From the NCBI RefSeq assembly GCF_001275675.1, contig NZ_LITM01000009.1, forward strand, positions 178,301 through 218,937: a stretch of DNA of 40,637 nucleotides, read 5' to 3'. Below the pieces are notes generated by a model. It had not been told where the DNA came from. It saw only the letters and a program-made list of their open reading frames with translations, and searched no databases. Every line of letters begins with the position of its first letter. Position 1 is the stretch's first letter. The DNA comes from Lysinibacillus sp. FJAT-14745. GTDB lineage: Bacteria; Bacillota; Bacilli; Bacillales_A; Planococcaceae. Positions 1-8,434 of this stretch are shown piece by piece. The position numbers and the translations under genes are program-made.

Positions 1-74
1 TTGGCAAAGTGGTAACGGAAAAATCCTTTTATCGCTCAATAATAAACTTATTTTTTCCTAATCAACACGCCTGA
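1..74 (-). mobile_element. End of a MITE-like element, inverted partner of the copy at 8007
   Basis: Read on the minus strand, this stretch begins with TCAGGCGTGTTGATTAGG and matches the first roughly 70 bases of the element at 8007-8326 with only a few differences. It is therefore the left end of a second copy in opposite orientation, the rest of which lies outside the window. The target duplication cannot be tested because the other end is missing. Confidence 0.8.
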
Positions 75-119
75 TATTTTATAGTACACCATACTCAAAG
101 AGCAGAAATTGTATAAATT

Positions 120-345
120 ATACCGGCATAATTGCGTCCGGAATCCGCTGGAGGCTTTAGGCCAACATGATGTTTTTTGCGCGAAAGCGTAGCGTCAGCG
201 GCATGATGTTGGTCACTCAGTAGTTGCCACAGGACGTGGCGTTCTTAGACTTAGTTCCTCAATTTCAGCATGTGTTTTTTGTACCGAAAGCGTAGCGACA
301 GGTACAGATGTTTGGCTCCCCGCTGAAAGAAGTTAAATTAATTGT
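120..345. repeat. Dispersed intergenic repeat with nested short units
   Basis: No gene is seen in 75-365. Bases 151-265 align with the reverse complement of the interior of the element near 8150-8215 (shared landmarks GGCCAACA, GATGTTGGTCAC, TAGTTCCTC / CGTTCCTC). Relative to that copy there is a 36-nt extra piece at 166-201, bounded by CATGATG at 166-172 and 202-208. A second unit with the core GAAAGCGTAGCG lies near 283-305, flanked by the inverted pair TGTACC / GGTACA. This looks like a degenerate composite repeat. Confidence 0.7.
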
Positions 346-365
346 AAACAGTTACTTCCTCAAAA

Positions 366-1802
366 CTAATTATTATTTTTCAAAAAGTTTTCTACCCGAT
401 TTACTAATTCTTCCCTGTTATAAGAATTATAAAGTGCGCTGGCTAAACGGACTGGATCCCCAAAGAAAAAGCGTTCATACAGTGTTTGTCTTGTACCAAA
501 GCTACTCATTGTTAAATCCCAAGCTAAGCGGAATTTTTTGACGCGCTCCTCTCCACCATCCTGAAAAGACTGTAAATAATGCTCAAGATCACCGTCATCC
601 GCTGTAAATGCTTTTTCACTTGGAATGGACATTAATCCGCTTGCGCCAAGTAACTGGATAATTTCTGTAAAGGTCGGATACACTTTAGGGAACATCTGAA
701 TAGCTACTTGTACTGTTGGAAGGTCAGGTCTTATAAAACCAAAATCATCCCTTTTTGCCTCTACTTCAGACTTTAACAGTAAGGCCTTCATCGTTTCTAA
801 TGTCACGATGATATCAACAACCTTTTGCTGCACATGTTGATATTCGCCGATATTGATCGTATTTACAATTGACTGTACAACACCTAAGACAAATTCTGTT
901 TTGACAATTTGACGTGTAAGAACTTGATGTAAACCATATGTTTGAAAACCACTTACGTTCAAAAAGTTATTGGCAACTTCCACATTCTCATAATAAAAGA
1001 CGCGTTCCCACGGCACTACTACATTATCAAACACAACGATTGCATCCATTTCCTCGTAACGACTACTTAATGGATAATCAAAAGCCGATTCCCCTCCGAC
1101 AAATGATTGTCTACATAAAAACTTTAAACCTTTTGTATTACTTGGTATTGAGAAAGAAAAGCCTTTTCCTTCATCAAAACCATTTGTTGATATAACAAGG
1201 AGTTCATCTGTAATACCTCCCTGTGTCGCTAGTAATCTCGCACCTTTAATTACTAACCCCTCGCTCGTTTTATCTACAATTTTAGCAGCAATTGTAACTT
1301 CTTCATCTTCAAAATAAAATTTTTGACGGTTTACTTGTGGCTCGATAAATGTATGTGTCATCGTCAAATCGTTCTCACGAGCATACTCATAATATTTTAA
1401 CAAATGCTGCGGGAAACAATTTGGCTTATCTTTCAAATATTCTGCTATCGATGCTAGAGCCATTAATGTCGTATTCATGTAATCCGGACTTCTCCCCATA
1501 AGTCCATTATTGGATAATGCCCACTCTCGTATTGCATTACGTCTTTTCACGAGATCTTCGATTGTCACCGCTTGAAGAAAAGACATACCTACACGCTTAT
1601 TACTCGTTGGTGAAACATATGTCATCTTTTCAAGCAAGGCCTTTTCATTTTGTAAATCAAAAAGCCTTGCCTGACTCTGCATTACTCCCTTAAATGCTGG
1701 ATGCTCCGACACCTTCCCTGTGACGACTTTCCCATCAATCGAAATATAAGTTTTTAAAGCATCAATACGGTCTATATATTGCTGTCCTGTAATTACTGGC
1801 AT
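366..1802 (-). CDS. hpaB: 4-hydroxyphenylacetate 3-monooxygenase (HpaB-type), oxygenase component
   Basis: A 478-residue protein of the FADH2-dependent HpaB family, which ortho-hydroxylates 4-hydroxyphenylacetate or related phenols using reduced flavin from a separate reductase. The family signature RSPDYMN is at residues 104-110, giving the Arg104 and Tyr108 expected in the substrate pocket. The THTFIEPQVNRQ block places the conserved His at 150. Length is normal for the family. The ATG follows AGGGGTG at good spacing. It is a single-gene unit: no HpaC-type reductase and no other aromatic catabolism gene lies nearby, so reduced flavin must come from elsewhere. The exact phenolic substrate cannot be read from the sequence. 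Confidence 0.88.
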   Translation of the reverse strand: MPVITGQQYIDRIDALKTYISIDGKVVTGKVSEHPAFKGVMQSQARLFDLQNEKALLEKMTYVSPTSNKRVGMSFLQAVTIEDLVKRRNAIREWALSNNGLMGRSPDYMNTTLMALASIAEYLKDKPNCFPQHLLKYYEYARENDLTMTHTFIEPQVNRQKFYFEDEEVTIAAKIVDKTSEGLVIKGARLLATQGGITDELLVISTNGFDEGKGFSFSIPSNTKGLKFLCRQSFVGGESAFDYPLSSRYEEMDAIVVFDNVVVPWERVFYYENVEVANNFLNVSGFQTYGLHQVLTRQIVKTEFVLGVVQSIVNTINIGEYQHVQQKVVDIIVTLETMKALLLKSEVEAKRDDFGFIRPDLPTVQVAIQMFPKVYPTFTEIIQLLGASGLMSIPSEKAFTADDGDLEHYLQSFQDGGEERVKKFRLAWDLTMSSFGTRQTLYERFFFGDPVRLASALYNSYNREELVNRVENFLKNNN

Positions 1803-2147
1803 GCAGTCACCCCTAAACGTTACAAATGTTTTTATACTTTTTCAGTATATGAAATTTCCTTATATTAGGTTCCTCTTTAGCCCACTGTATTATAGCAACC
1901 ACTAAAATACCCCAAACTGTACTACTTTATTAATACAATTAAAAAACGCATTTATTGCACGATTTTTCAGTTACTTTAGATAAAAACGGTTTCAATAAGC
2001 ACTTTTTTAACGAGTTCAATTTTGTGACACATTCACAGAAAAGTCCTCTTCGACTAGTACAGAATTGCTAGATTTTTTATATGTGCAGGTGTAAGATAGC
2101 TTCGTAAACTAAACAAAAAACATCTTTTTTATTAAAGGAGAATATAT

Positions 2148-2336
2148 ATGAATAAACAAATCATCTCGTACGTGGCGGAAATGGAAGCTGTATTAATGAA
2201 TAAAATGGAGGATCATAACGAAGAGAACCTTTTATTTTCTATCGCTTCGGATATGATTGCCAAAGAAAAAGATCAATTTAAAAACGTTTGCCAAGCATAT
2301 GAAGTAGTTAAACATCACCTAGTTGGTATCCACTAA
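2148..2336 (+). CDS. Small hypothetical protein, 62 residues
   Basis: A short acidic, helix-prone protein (MNKQIISYVAEMEA start, many Glu/Lys, one Cys near residue 48, His-rich end). A clear AAAGGAG ribosome site precedes the ATG and a strong palindromic terminator follows immediately, so it is probably expressed. No membrane segment or known motif is visible and I do not recognise the family. The 345 bases upstream (1803-2147) separate it from the divergent HpaB gene. They are AT-rich and I see no further gene or clear regulatory element in them. Confidence 0.7.
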   Translation: MNKQIISYVAEMEAVLMNKMEDHNEENLLFSIASDMIAKEKDQFKNVCQAYEVVKHHLVGIH

Positions 2337-2343
2337 TCATACA

Positions 2344-2379
2344 ACAAAACCCGATCAATTCGAATTGATCGGGTTTTGT
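2344..2379. terminator. Bidirectional terminator, perfect 36-bp palindrome
   Basis: The arms ACAAAACCCGATCAATTC and GAATTGATCGGGTTTTGT are fully complementary with no loop bases besides the centre. It serves both convergent genes. The last codons and the TGA stop (2355-2357) of the minus-strand deacetylase lie inside the stem. Confidence 0.9.
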
Positions 2380-4091
2380 ATATTCGCATATGGCAGGACC
2401 ATTTTTTGGAATTGCATAAATGTTGTTTGTTGATTACTGGACAAGCGTTTAATTTGATATACATCATCGTACGGATTGTTATAGCCAATCTTCGTTGAAA
2501 ATGCCATTGTGAATCCAGCTTCCTTTACCGCATTAATAATGTCGGCATTATATTGCCCAAACGGATAAGCAAAAGCTTTAGCCTTTGGAATAATTGTTGT
2601 GCTACGTTGTAAATCTTGAACAACCTCATGGTATGGGATTAGAAGCATTTTGCCTTTATTCCCTACTAAGTCGTGTAAATTGTAAGTGTGTGATCCATAC
2701 GCAAAAACATCTTGCATATTTGTCATGTCCTGACGTGAAATTGCCTGTAAATCATGATAATTAAAAATTTGCCCATCTTTCGAATTTTCATTACGGTGCG
2801 TAATTAAAAATTGTGTAGCTTTAAAGCCATTGTTTTTAAGTACTGGATACGCATATTCACGTGTCGACAATAAGCCATCATCAAAAGTTAAAACAATTGA
2901 GTAAGCAGGCAGTGTAATTTCATTGCGCATGAAACGCAATAATTCGTCTACAGAAACGGTTTCGTAGTTTTTACTTTTTAAAAACTGCATTTCTTTTGCA
3001 AATTGAACATCTGTCATCGTAGTACTTACATTTTTGAAACGTCCAAGCTCCTGCTCTTTTAGAAGATGATGATACATCATTACAGGAACGCCACGATCAA
3101 TCGCTACTTTAGAGCTATGGATATATCCTTCACGGCCGCCAAATACTGTTACGTACCAATCCCCTTCTTTCCGCAATATCGGATAACGACGATTTGTATC
3201 TAGTTTAGCAAATGGCTGTAACGTTTTTGTTGTTTTGTCAAAAATTTCACTGTTTGCAGAAATAGGGATGAAATACTCATTTTTCATGGTATTGTCCTTA
3301 CCAACATTTTTATACGAAGGAGTATTTAAAAATTTCACCTTTGATTTTTCTGCATAAATAAATGATTTTCCCCAACGAACTTGAACATATGTTGGATCCA
3401 TTGATTCTACAACCTCTAGCTGTTGCCCTTTCATTAACGTAGCAATAGCCATTTCTTTTTCACGGCGGAAATCATAAAGAATTACGTTTTCTAACGCCTC
3501 TATATAACCATTTTGTTTAATAGGAGGAGCTGTAGTTGGTTTTTCAACAGGCTTTGGTATAGTTGTATTCGTATTTGCTGTATTCGTATTTGTTGTATTC
3601 TGACCTTTTTCTTCCACAACAAGATTACTATGAACATACCCTAAGCGTCCGTTGACAGCAATGCCATACCAATCACCCATTTTGCTATATATAGGGAAGC
3701 GAACTCCCTCTGACAATGTGGCAAATTGAACAAGTTTATTGCCAGTATTATCGTAAATCGGTGCTTTGTTTGTTGGGACAATATAGTCCTTTATTTTAGT
3801 AACAGCTGGGACTGTATTTTTATAGCTTTTTGCTGAAACAACCTTTGTATAACGTTTTTCAACATAACCATAATAACCACCCCAACGAATTTGCCACCAA
3901 TTGGCTCCATAATCTTTTATAACTTCAAAAGTTTGCCCTGCTGATAATGTTCCCACCTGAACTAGTGATCCTGAACGATTATCAAAGACAGTTGCTTCCT
4001 CATTCACTTGGATGACGGTACTATTTCCATATGCTTTTTCTGCAAATGGTATTAACATCATGAACAGAAGCAATACTAGCATGCGTTTCAC
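2355..4091 (-). CDS. Secreted SH3-repeat polysaccharide deacetylase
   Basis: Likely an extracellular, wall-associated carbohydrate esterase 4 enzyme that N-deacetylates peptidoglycan or another amino-sugar polymer. I chose the GTG at 4089-4091 (578 residues): it follows GAGGTGA and puts a signal peptide at the start (KRMLVLLLFMMLIPF... to about residue 22), whereas the longer reading frame adds 36 residues without a signal. Four bacterial SH3-like repeats (about 24-80, 95-155, 195-250, 270-330) are split by a Thr/Asn/Pro-rich linker. The NodB domain follows (about 340-570), with PVMMYHHLL, the catalytic/metal motif TFDDG, the metal motif SHTYNLH, and AYPFGQY. All key residues are present. It is a single-gene unit ending inside its own terminator. 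Confidence 0.9.
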   Translation of the reverse strand: MKRMLVLLLFMMLIPFAEKAYGNSTVIQVNEEATVFDNRSGSLVQVGTLSAGQTFEVIKDYGANWWQIRWGGYYGYVEKRYTKVVSAKSYKNTVPAVTKIKDYIVPTNKAPIYDNTGNKLVQFATLSEGVRFPIYSKMGDWYGIAVNGRLGYVHSNLVVEEKGQNTTNTNTANTNTTIPKPVEKPTTAPPIKQNGYIEALENVILYDFRREKEMAIATLMKGQQLEVVESMDPTYVQVRWGKSFIYAEKSKVKFLNTPSYKNVGKDNTMKNEYFIPISANSEIFDKTTKTLQPFAKLDTNRRYPILRKEGDWYVTVFGGREGYIHSSKVAIDRGVPVMMYHHLLKEQELGRFKNVSTTMTDVQFAKEMQFLKSKNYETVSVDELLRFMRNEITLPAYSIVLTFDDGLLSTREYAYPVLKNNGFKATQFLITHRNENSKDGQIFNYHDLQAISRQDMTNMQDVFAYGSHTYNLHDLVGNKGKMLLIPYHEVVQDLQRSTTIIPKAKAFAYPFGQYNADIINAVKEAGFTMAFSTKIGYNNPYDDVYQIKRLSSNQQTTFMQFQKMVLPYANIQNPINSN

Positions 4092-4266
4092 TTTATTCAC
4101 CTCATAAAAATTTTTATTATCTTTTACTTCAATCATAAGACGATGTTCCAACCATAAAAGTTTATTGGTTGAATTAATTTCATAAATTATATTTTCCAAG
4201 AGCTTATTGTCCGTTTTTTATTGTTTAGAATCTTGATACTAAAGGGATTAAATTTATGAAATTAAC

Positions 4267-6699
4267 TCACTTATCTAAATAATCATATGGCGAGATGCCA
4301 TCCATTCCAATTAATGGATGGATATATGCTTCTGTTTCTACCGTTAGCTTAAAATCAATGGATCGTTTGTCATTTTGTAAATCTTCGTTTAATGGAACCT
4401 TTACTACTTCTTTAATTTCCTCTGCAACATTCATTGGATTGAGCCTTGCACGTAGAGACGTAAAGCGCTGTAAATCATCCGTACGCTGTAAACCATCTGC
4501 TAGCACATCAGGTTCACCACATAAAATTAAGAAATTTTTTGCACGCGTAATGCCTGTATATAACAAATTACGACGCAGCATTTTAGAATAACCTCGTACA
4601 ACCGGCATTATAACTGTTTGGAACTCAGAGCCTTGCGATTTATGAATTGAACAACAGTAGGCAAGTGTCAATTGATTGAGGTCACTCCGTTGATAAGTTA
4701 CTTCAATACCGTCGAATGACACAACAAGTAAATCTTGTTTCTCAATTGTTTCCTTTGCCTTTATAATACTGATTACCTCACCCATATCACCATTAAAAAC
4801 ATTGCTCTCTGGTTGATTGACAAGCTGTAAGACTTTATCCTTTATGCGATATGTGACATCACCAAAGACGAGCTCTTTTCTAGTGCCAGTATCGTTTGGA
4901 TTAATAAGTTCCTGAATCATTTTATTTAAACTGTCTATTCCTGCTGGACCTTTGTACATTGGTGCTAACACTTGGATATTACGGATTTCTTGACCTTTCG
5001 TAACCGCACTTTTCACAACCTGTGTGACAACGCTTGCTACCTGATCTGAGGAGGCTTTAATAAATGAACGGTCAGACGTCTTTAATGTTAGGTCATTAGT
5101 GATATTACCACGTTTAATTTGATGCGCAAGTTCAATAATCGTTGAGCCCTCTGCTTGTCGATAAACTTCTGTTAATTCGACAGTAGGTATTTGCCCGGAA
5201 GCCAACAAATCCTTTAACACCTGCCCTGGTCCTACTGGTGGTAGCTGGTCTTGATCGCCAACAAATACGACTTGCACATCCTCATGCAAGGATTTTAATA
5301 ATTGATGCGCGAGCCAAGTATCGACCATCGACATTTCGTCTACAATAATGAGTTTTCCTGTAACCTCACGCTCAGTTTCTTCCTCTTTCTCCTGACCAGT
5401 AAAGCCTAGCAATCGATGGATTGTCATTGCTGGAAGTTCTGTTGATTCCGATAAACGCTTGGCAGCACGTCCTGTTGGAGCACATAAAATAATCGGAAAG
5501 GGCTCTTCTTTTTGTGCGTATTCCTTCGGGTTTAATGATAGTCCGTGTAACTTTGCATACACTTCTACTACACCCCGAACAACAGTTGTTTTACCTGTTC
5601 CGGGTCCACCAGTTAATATCATAACAGCTGAGTTTAAAGCTTGTTCAACAGCATTCGCTTGTGTTTCAGCATATGTGACATTGAGCATCTCTTCTGTTTC
5701 ACCAATCGCTTTGCGTATTTCAGCCTTACTAAAATGTTCAGCCTTATTGTTACGTTCGATTAAAGCTAATATTTTTGATGCAATTCCTACTTCTGAGAAA
5801 TATAGAGATGGTAAATATAATCTCGTTTCTTCTCCACAAATTTTACTTTCCTCACGTAATTCGATGCAAGCTTTAGAAATGGTCTCAAAAGGAATTGCCT
5901 CTCGTTGTCTTTGCTCAAGCATATCTTTTACTAGCGGTAACACATGTTCTGCATCTAAATATACATGCCCATCCGATAAAGCTGCTGTATTTAGAGTATG
6001 TAAAATCGCCGCCTTAATACGGTCTGGATGATTGCCAGTAATTCCTAATTTTGAACCTAACTCGTCGGCACGAAAGAAACCAACACCCTCTACATCCTCA
6101 ATAAGGCGGTATGGATTTTCAGTTAATAATTCAACGGCCTCTGTTCGGTATGTTTGGTAAATTTTCATGCCGAGCTGTGGTCCGAAACCCCATTCATTCA
6201 GTTGAATCATCACTCGTTCTAAGCCTAGATTTTGTTCAATCGTACGATGGATAACCTCTTTTTTTTCTGCAGATAGTCGAGGTACAGCATCGAGCGCATT
6301 TGGGTCCTCTAAAATAAGACGTAACGCATTTGCCCCTAGTTTCTCTACGATTGTTTCAGCAGTTTTTTTTCCGATTCCAACGAACAAGTCACTCGATAAG
6401 TAATGAATAATTCCTTGCTCCGTTGCGGGTACTTCCTTTGTAAATGTCTCTATTTGAAATTGTACACCATATTTTGGATGTTGTCTCAATAATCCTGTAA
6501 AACGATATTGTTCATCCAGCTGTAACGGCGGAAAATATCCAACAACTATTATTTCCTTATCCTCATACTGTAAGTTGGTCTCTTGAATTTTCACACGAAC
6601 TATCGAATACATATTTTGTGCATTATGGAAGATAGAGACGATTGGACGCCCGAGTATAAAAAATTTATTTTGTTCAAATAAATCAAGATTCTCTGCCAT
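4267..6699 (-). CDS. recD2: RecD2 (YrrC) ATP-dependent DNA helicase
   Basis: A RecD-like superfamily 1 5'-3' helicase that acts without RecBC in genome maintenance of Gram-positive bacteria. The 810-residue length is typical. The N-terminal region (about 1-90) is OB-like and about 90-210 carries helix-hairpin-helix segments (for example LFVGIGKKTAETIVEKLG). The motor has Walker A GGPGTGKT at 364-371, APTGRAAKRL at 408-417, Walker B IIVDEMS around 451-457, QDQLPPVGPG, and a late VTYQRSDLNQLTLAYCCSIHKSQGSE-type motif with YTGITRAK. ATG start after AAAGGA. In B. subtilis the gene follows yrrB directly. Here about 2.5 kb of opposite-strand genes separates them, so it probably has its own promoter. 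Confidence 0.95.
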   Translation of the reverse strand: MAENLDLFEQNKFFILGRPIVSIFHNAQNMYSIVRVKIQETNLQYEDKEIIVVGYFPPLQLDEQYRFTGLLRQHPKYGVQFQIETFTKEVPATEQGIIHYLSSDLFVGIGKKTAETIVEKLGANALRLILEDPNALDAVPRLSAEKKEVIHRTIEQNLGLERVMIQLNEWGFGPQLGMKIYQTYRTEAVELLTENPYRLIEDVEGVGFFRADELGSKLGITGNHPDRIKAAILHTLNTAALSDGHVYLDAEHVLPLVKDMLEQRQREAIPFETISKACIELREESKICGEETRLYLPSLYFSEVGIASKILALIERNNKAEHFSKAEIRKAIGETEEMLNVTYAETQANAVEQALNSAVMILTGGPGTGKTTVVRGVVEVYAKLHGLSLNPKEYAQKEEPFPIILCAPTGRAAKRLSESTELPAMTIHRLLGFTGQEKEEETEREVTGKLIIVDEMSMVDTWLAHQLLKSLHEDVQVVFVGDQDQLPPVGPGQVLKDLLASGQIPTVELTEVYRQAEGSTIIELAHQIKRGNITNDLTLKTSDRSFIKASSDQVASVVTQVVKSAVTKGQEIRNIQVLAPMYKGPAGIDSLNKMIQELINPNDTGTRKELVFGDVTYRIKDKVLQLVNQPESNVFNGDMGEVISIIKAKETIEKQDLLVVSFDGIEVTYQRSDLNQLTLAYCCSIHKSQGSEFQTVIMPVVRGYSKMLRRNLLYTGITRAKNFLILCGEPDVLADGLQRTDDLQRFTSLRARLNPMNVAEEIKEVVKVPLNEDLQNDKRSIDFKLTVETEAYIHPLIGMDGISPYDYLDK

Positions 6700-6844
6700 T
6701 TTAGGTTCGTCCTTTCGTGTTCATTTCAATCATTATATTTTACCACACCATAATGTGAAAAATCGTTTAAAAAGAGAATTCACTATATTCTTTAAAAATT
6801 TTATGATAAATAACATTTCACGGTTATGCTCAACCTTTACATGC

Positions 6845-6850
6845 TATGAT
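6845..6850 (+). promoter_or_regulatory. Candidate -10 (TATGAT) before hisA
   Basis: TATGAT just upstream of the coding region would start transcription near 6857. That argues against the upstream GTG at 6855 being the translation start. No convincing -35 hexamer is seen. Confidence 0.4.
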
Positions 6851-6887
6851 ATAGGTGAATTTGTTGCACGGAAGGATTGTGAAACTA

Positions 6888-7655
6888 TTGGAATTTAGAC
6901 CTTGCATTGATTTACACGATGGCAAAGTAAAACAAATTGTTGGCAGCACACTAGGTCATAAAGATCAAGAAGTTATTGAGAACTTTATTTCAAATCATGA
7001 CTCTAGTTATTATGCAAAAATGTTTGCCACGGATCGATTAACAGGTGGGCACGTCATTATGCTAGGTGATGGAAACGAAGAAGCCGCATTAACCGCACTA
7101 GCAGCATACCCTCAAGGGTTGCAGGTTGGTGGCGGCATCACCACAGAAAATGCAAAAAAATATATTGCTGCGGGAGCTACCCATGTTATTGTCACATCAT
7201 TTATATTCAATGATGGCAAACTCCATTTAGATCGACTAAAGCAATTAGTACAGATTATCGGTAAACAGCATCTTGTCATCGATTTAAGCTGCCGTATGCG
7301 CGATGGAAAATGGTTTGTTGTTACTGATAAATGGACAAAGTTTAGTGATTTTGAAGTGAATGCTGAGTCTATTGCATTTATTGAAAATTTCTGTGATGAA
7401 CTACTTATTCACGCTGTTGATGTGGAAGGGAAAAAAGGCGGTATACAGGAAAGTTTAGTGCAAGATTTAGCCAATTGGACAACTATACCAACAACATATG
7501 CTGGTGGCGTTCGATCTTTAGACGACTTAAAGAAATTTAAAAATATCTCAAACGGTAAACTTCATGTGACAATCGGTAGCGCTCTTTCAATTTTCGGTGG
7601 AGATTTATCTTATTCAGATGTAGTGCATTATTGCAAAAAAGGAGGGGTATTGTGA
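6888..7655 (+). CDS. hisA: HisA of the eukaryotic (yeast HIS6) type: ProFAR isomerase
   Basis: By family, this converts ProFAR to PRFAR in histidine synthesis. The (beta/alpha)8 protein resembles yeast HIS6 rather than ordinary bacterial HisA: CIDLHDGKVKQIVG, SSYYAKMF, LQVGGGI, HVIVTSF, VIDLSCR..DGKW, ELLIHAVDVEGKKGGI and IGSALSIFGG are all in HIS6 style. Numbered from the TTG at 6888, the two catalytic aspartates fall at 8 and 132. That TTG gives 255 residues and an AAGGA site 11 bases upstream. The GTG at 6879 is only 2 bases from the same site, and the GTG at 6855 would precede the likely transcript start. The start remains uncertain. No other his gene is in the window. The stop overlaps the next start (GTGA), so the two genes are translationally coupled. 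Confidence 0.88.
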   Translation: MEFRPCIDLHDGKVKQIVGSTLGHKDQEVIENFISNHDSSYYAKMFATDRLTGGHVIMLGDGNEEAALTALAAYPQGLQVGGGITTENAKKYIAAGATHVIVTSFIFNDGKLHLDRLKQLVQIIGKQHLVIDLSCRMRDGKWFVVTDKWTKFSDFEVNAESIAFIENFCDELLIHAVDVEGKKGGIQESLVQDLANWTTIPTTYAGGVRSLDDLKKFKNISNGKLHVTIGSALSIFGGDLSYSDVVHYCKKGGVL

Positions 7656-7945
7656 AATTAATATATAAGGATTATGTTTTCCCCTTTCAAGAAACAAATT
7701 TAGAACGCATTATAGACGGTAAATATTTCAAAATAAACACGAAGGATCATTCTCTTTCGTTACAAATACAGCTAGATGATGAACAAATGCTACTTGAGTT
7801 TTCAAAATCTTTAAAGGCAACATGTGGCTTCTTACGTGATCAGGAAACAGAGCCTTATATTGGCATTTATATAGATTTACAAATATTCGTTGATGAATTT
7901 AATAAACGATACAACTTAAATGCTGAAATTATCGTTGATTACTAA
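7652..7945 (+). CDS. Hypothetical 97-residue protein coupled to hisA
   Basis: Starts at a GTG inside the GTGA overlap with hisA, with AAAGGAGG located within the hisA coding end. The protein is acidic and mixed alpha/beta (KLIYKDYVFPFQETNLERII ... YIGIYIDLQIFVDEFNKRYN), soluble, with one Cys and no signal or membrane segment. I do not recognise the family. The overlap and the shared terminator say it is made together with the HisA-like enzyme, which suggests a related job, but its function cannot be inferred. Confidence 0.8.
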   Translation: MKLIYKDYVFPFQETNLERIIDGKYFKINTKDHSLSLQIQLDDEQMLLEFSKSLKATCGFLRDQETEPYIGIYIDLQIFVDEFNKRYNLNAEIIVDY

Positions 7946-7970
7946 GGGGACTAAACACCCCCTTTTTTTA
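7944..7970 (+). terminator. Terminator of the hisA unit
   Basis: AAGGGG pairs with CCCCTT across a loop of about 9 bases, followed directly by a T-run. It begins at the stop codon of the 97-residue gene. Confidence 0.8.
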
Positions 7971-7998
7971 TTTGAAACAAGAATACTATACATATTTC

Positions 7999-8006
7999 AG
8001 AGCACA
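7999..8006. repeat. Target-site duplication, left copy (AGAGCACA)
   Basis: AGAGCACA here is repeated at 8326-8333 on the other side of the element. Seven bases (GAGCACA) lie strictly outside if the aligned inverted ends TCAGG...CCTGA are taken as the termini. Confidence 0.75.
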
Positions 8007-8326
8007 TCAGGCGTGTTGATTAGGAAAAAATAAGTTTATTATTGAGCGATAAAAGGATTTTTTCGTTACCACTTTTACAATATATTTCCATTTTAACTGA
8101 TTGTAGCGTAGGGCTACTCGACTCCCGCGGGAAAGCGATAGAGGAACGAAGGCTAAAACCATCACATCCTGTGATAACGCCTTCGTGACCAACATCGTGT
8201 TGGCCCGAGACCCCGCACGGAGCGAAGCGGAGGAAGCGGCTCGACACTCGCCCGCAGGAAAGCGAGTTGCCCGTAGCGGAAATCAGCCTCTTTGGATGTA
8301 TAAAAATGGTTAATCAACACACCTGA
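8007..8326. mobile_element. 320-bp MITE-like element with terminal inverted repeats
   Basis: The ends are TCAGGCGTGTTGATTA and TAATCAACACACCTGA, a 16-bp inverted repeat with one mismatch. It is flanked by a 7-8 bp direct repeat. The interior is GC-richer than the neighbourhood and carries internal inverted pieces (CGCGGGAAAGCGA / CGCCCGCAGGAAAGCGAG; GTGACCAACATCGTGTTGGCCC). It has no coding capacity for a transposase. It fills most of the gap between the hisA unit and the alarmone synthetase gene (7946-8434). Confidence 0.85.
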
Positions 8327-8434
8327 GAGCACATATTTCTATTTCGTAGCTATTTTTGTTAAGCTATTATTGATGAGATCACAATAAGAGAATTTCATTA
8401 ATGTTATTTGCTAAAAGAAAGGATTTTATGAAGA

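Noticed and set aside
1803-2147. A regulatory RNA in the gap before the 62-residue gene
   Set aside because: The stretch is AT-rich without a convincing stem, promoter-terminator pair or known motif.
4092-4199. Upstream ATG extension of the deacetylase
   Set aside because: It would put 36 charged residues before the signal peptide, and the GTG at 4089-4091 has the proper GAGGTGA site.
8007-8247. Minus-strand open frames inside the MITE-like element
   Set aside because: They follow the repeat sequence, have no ribosome site and no protein character; repeats of this kind often stay open by composition.
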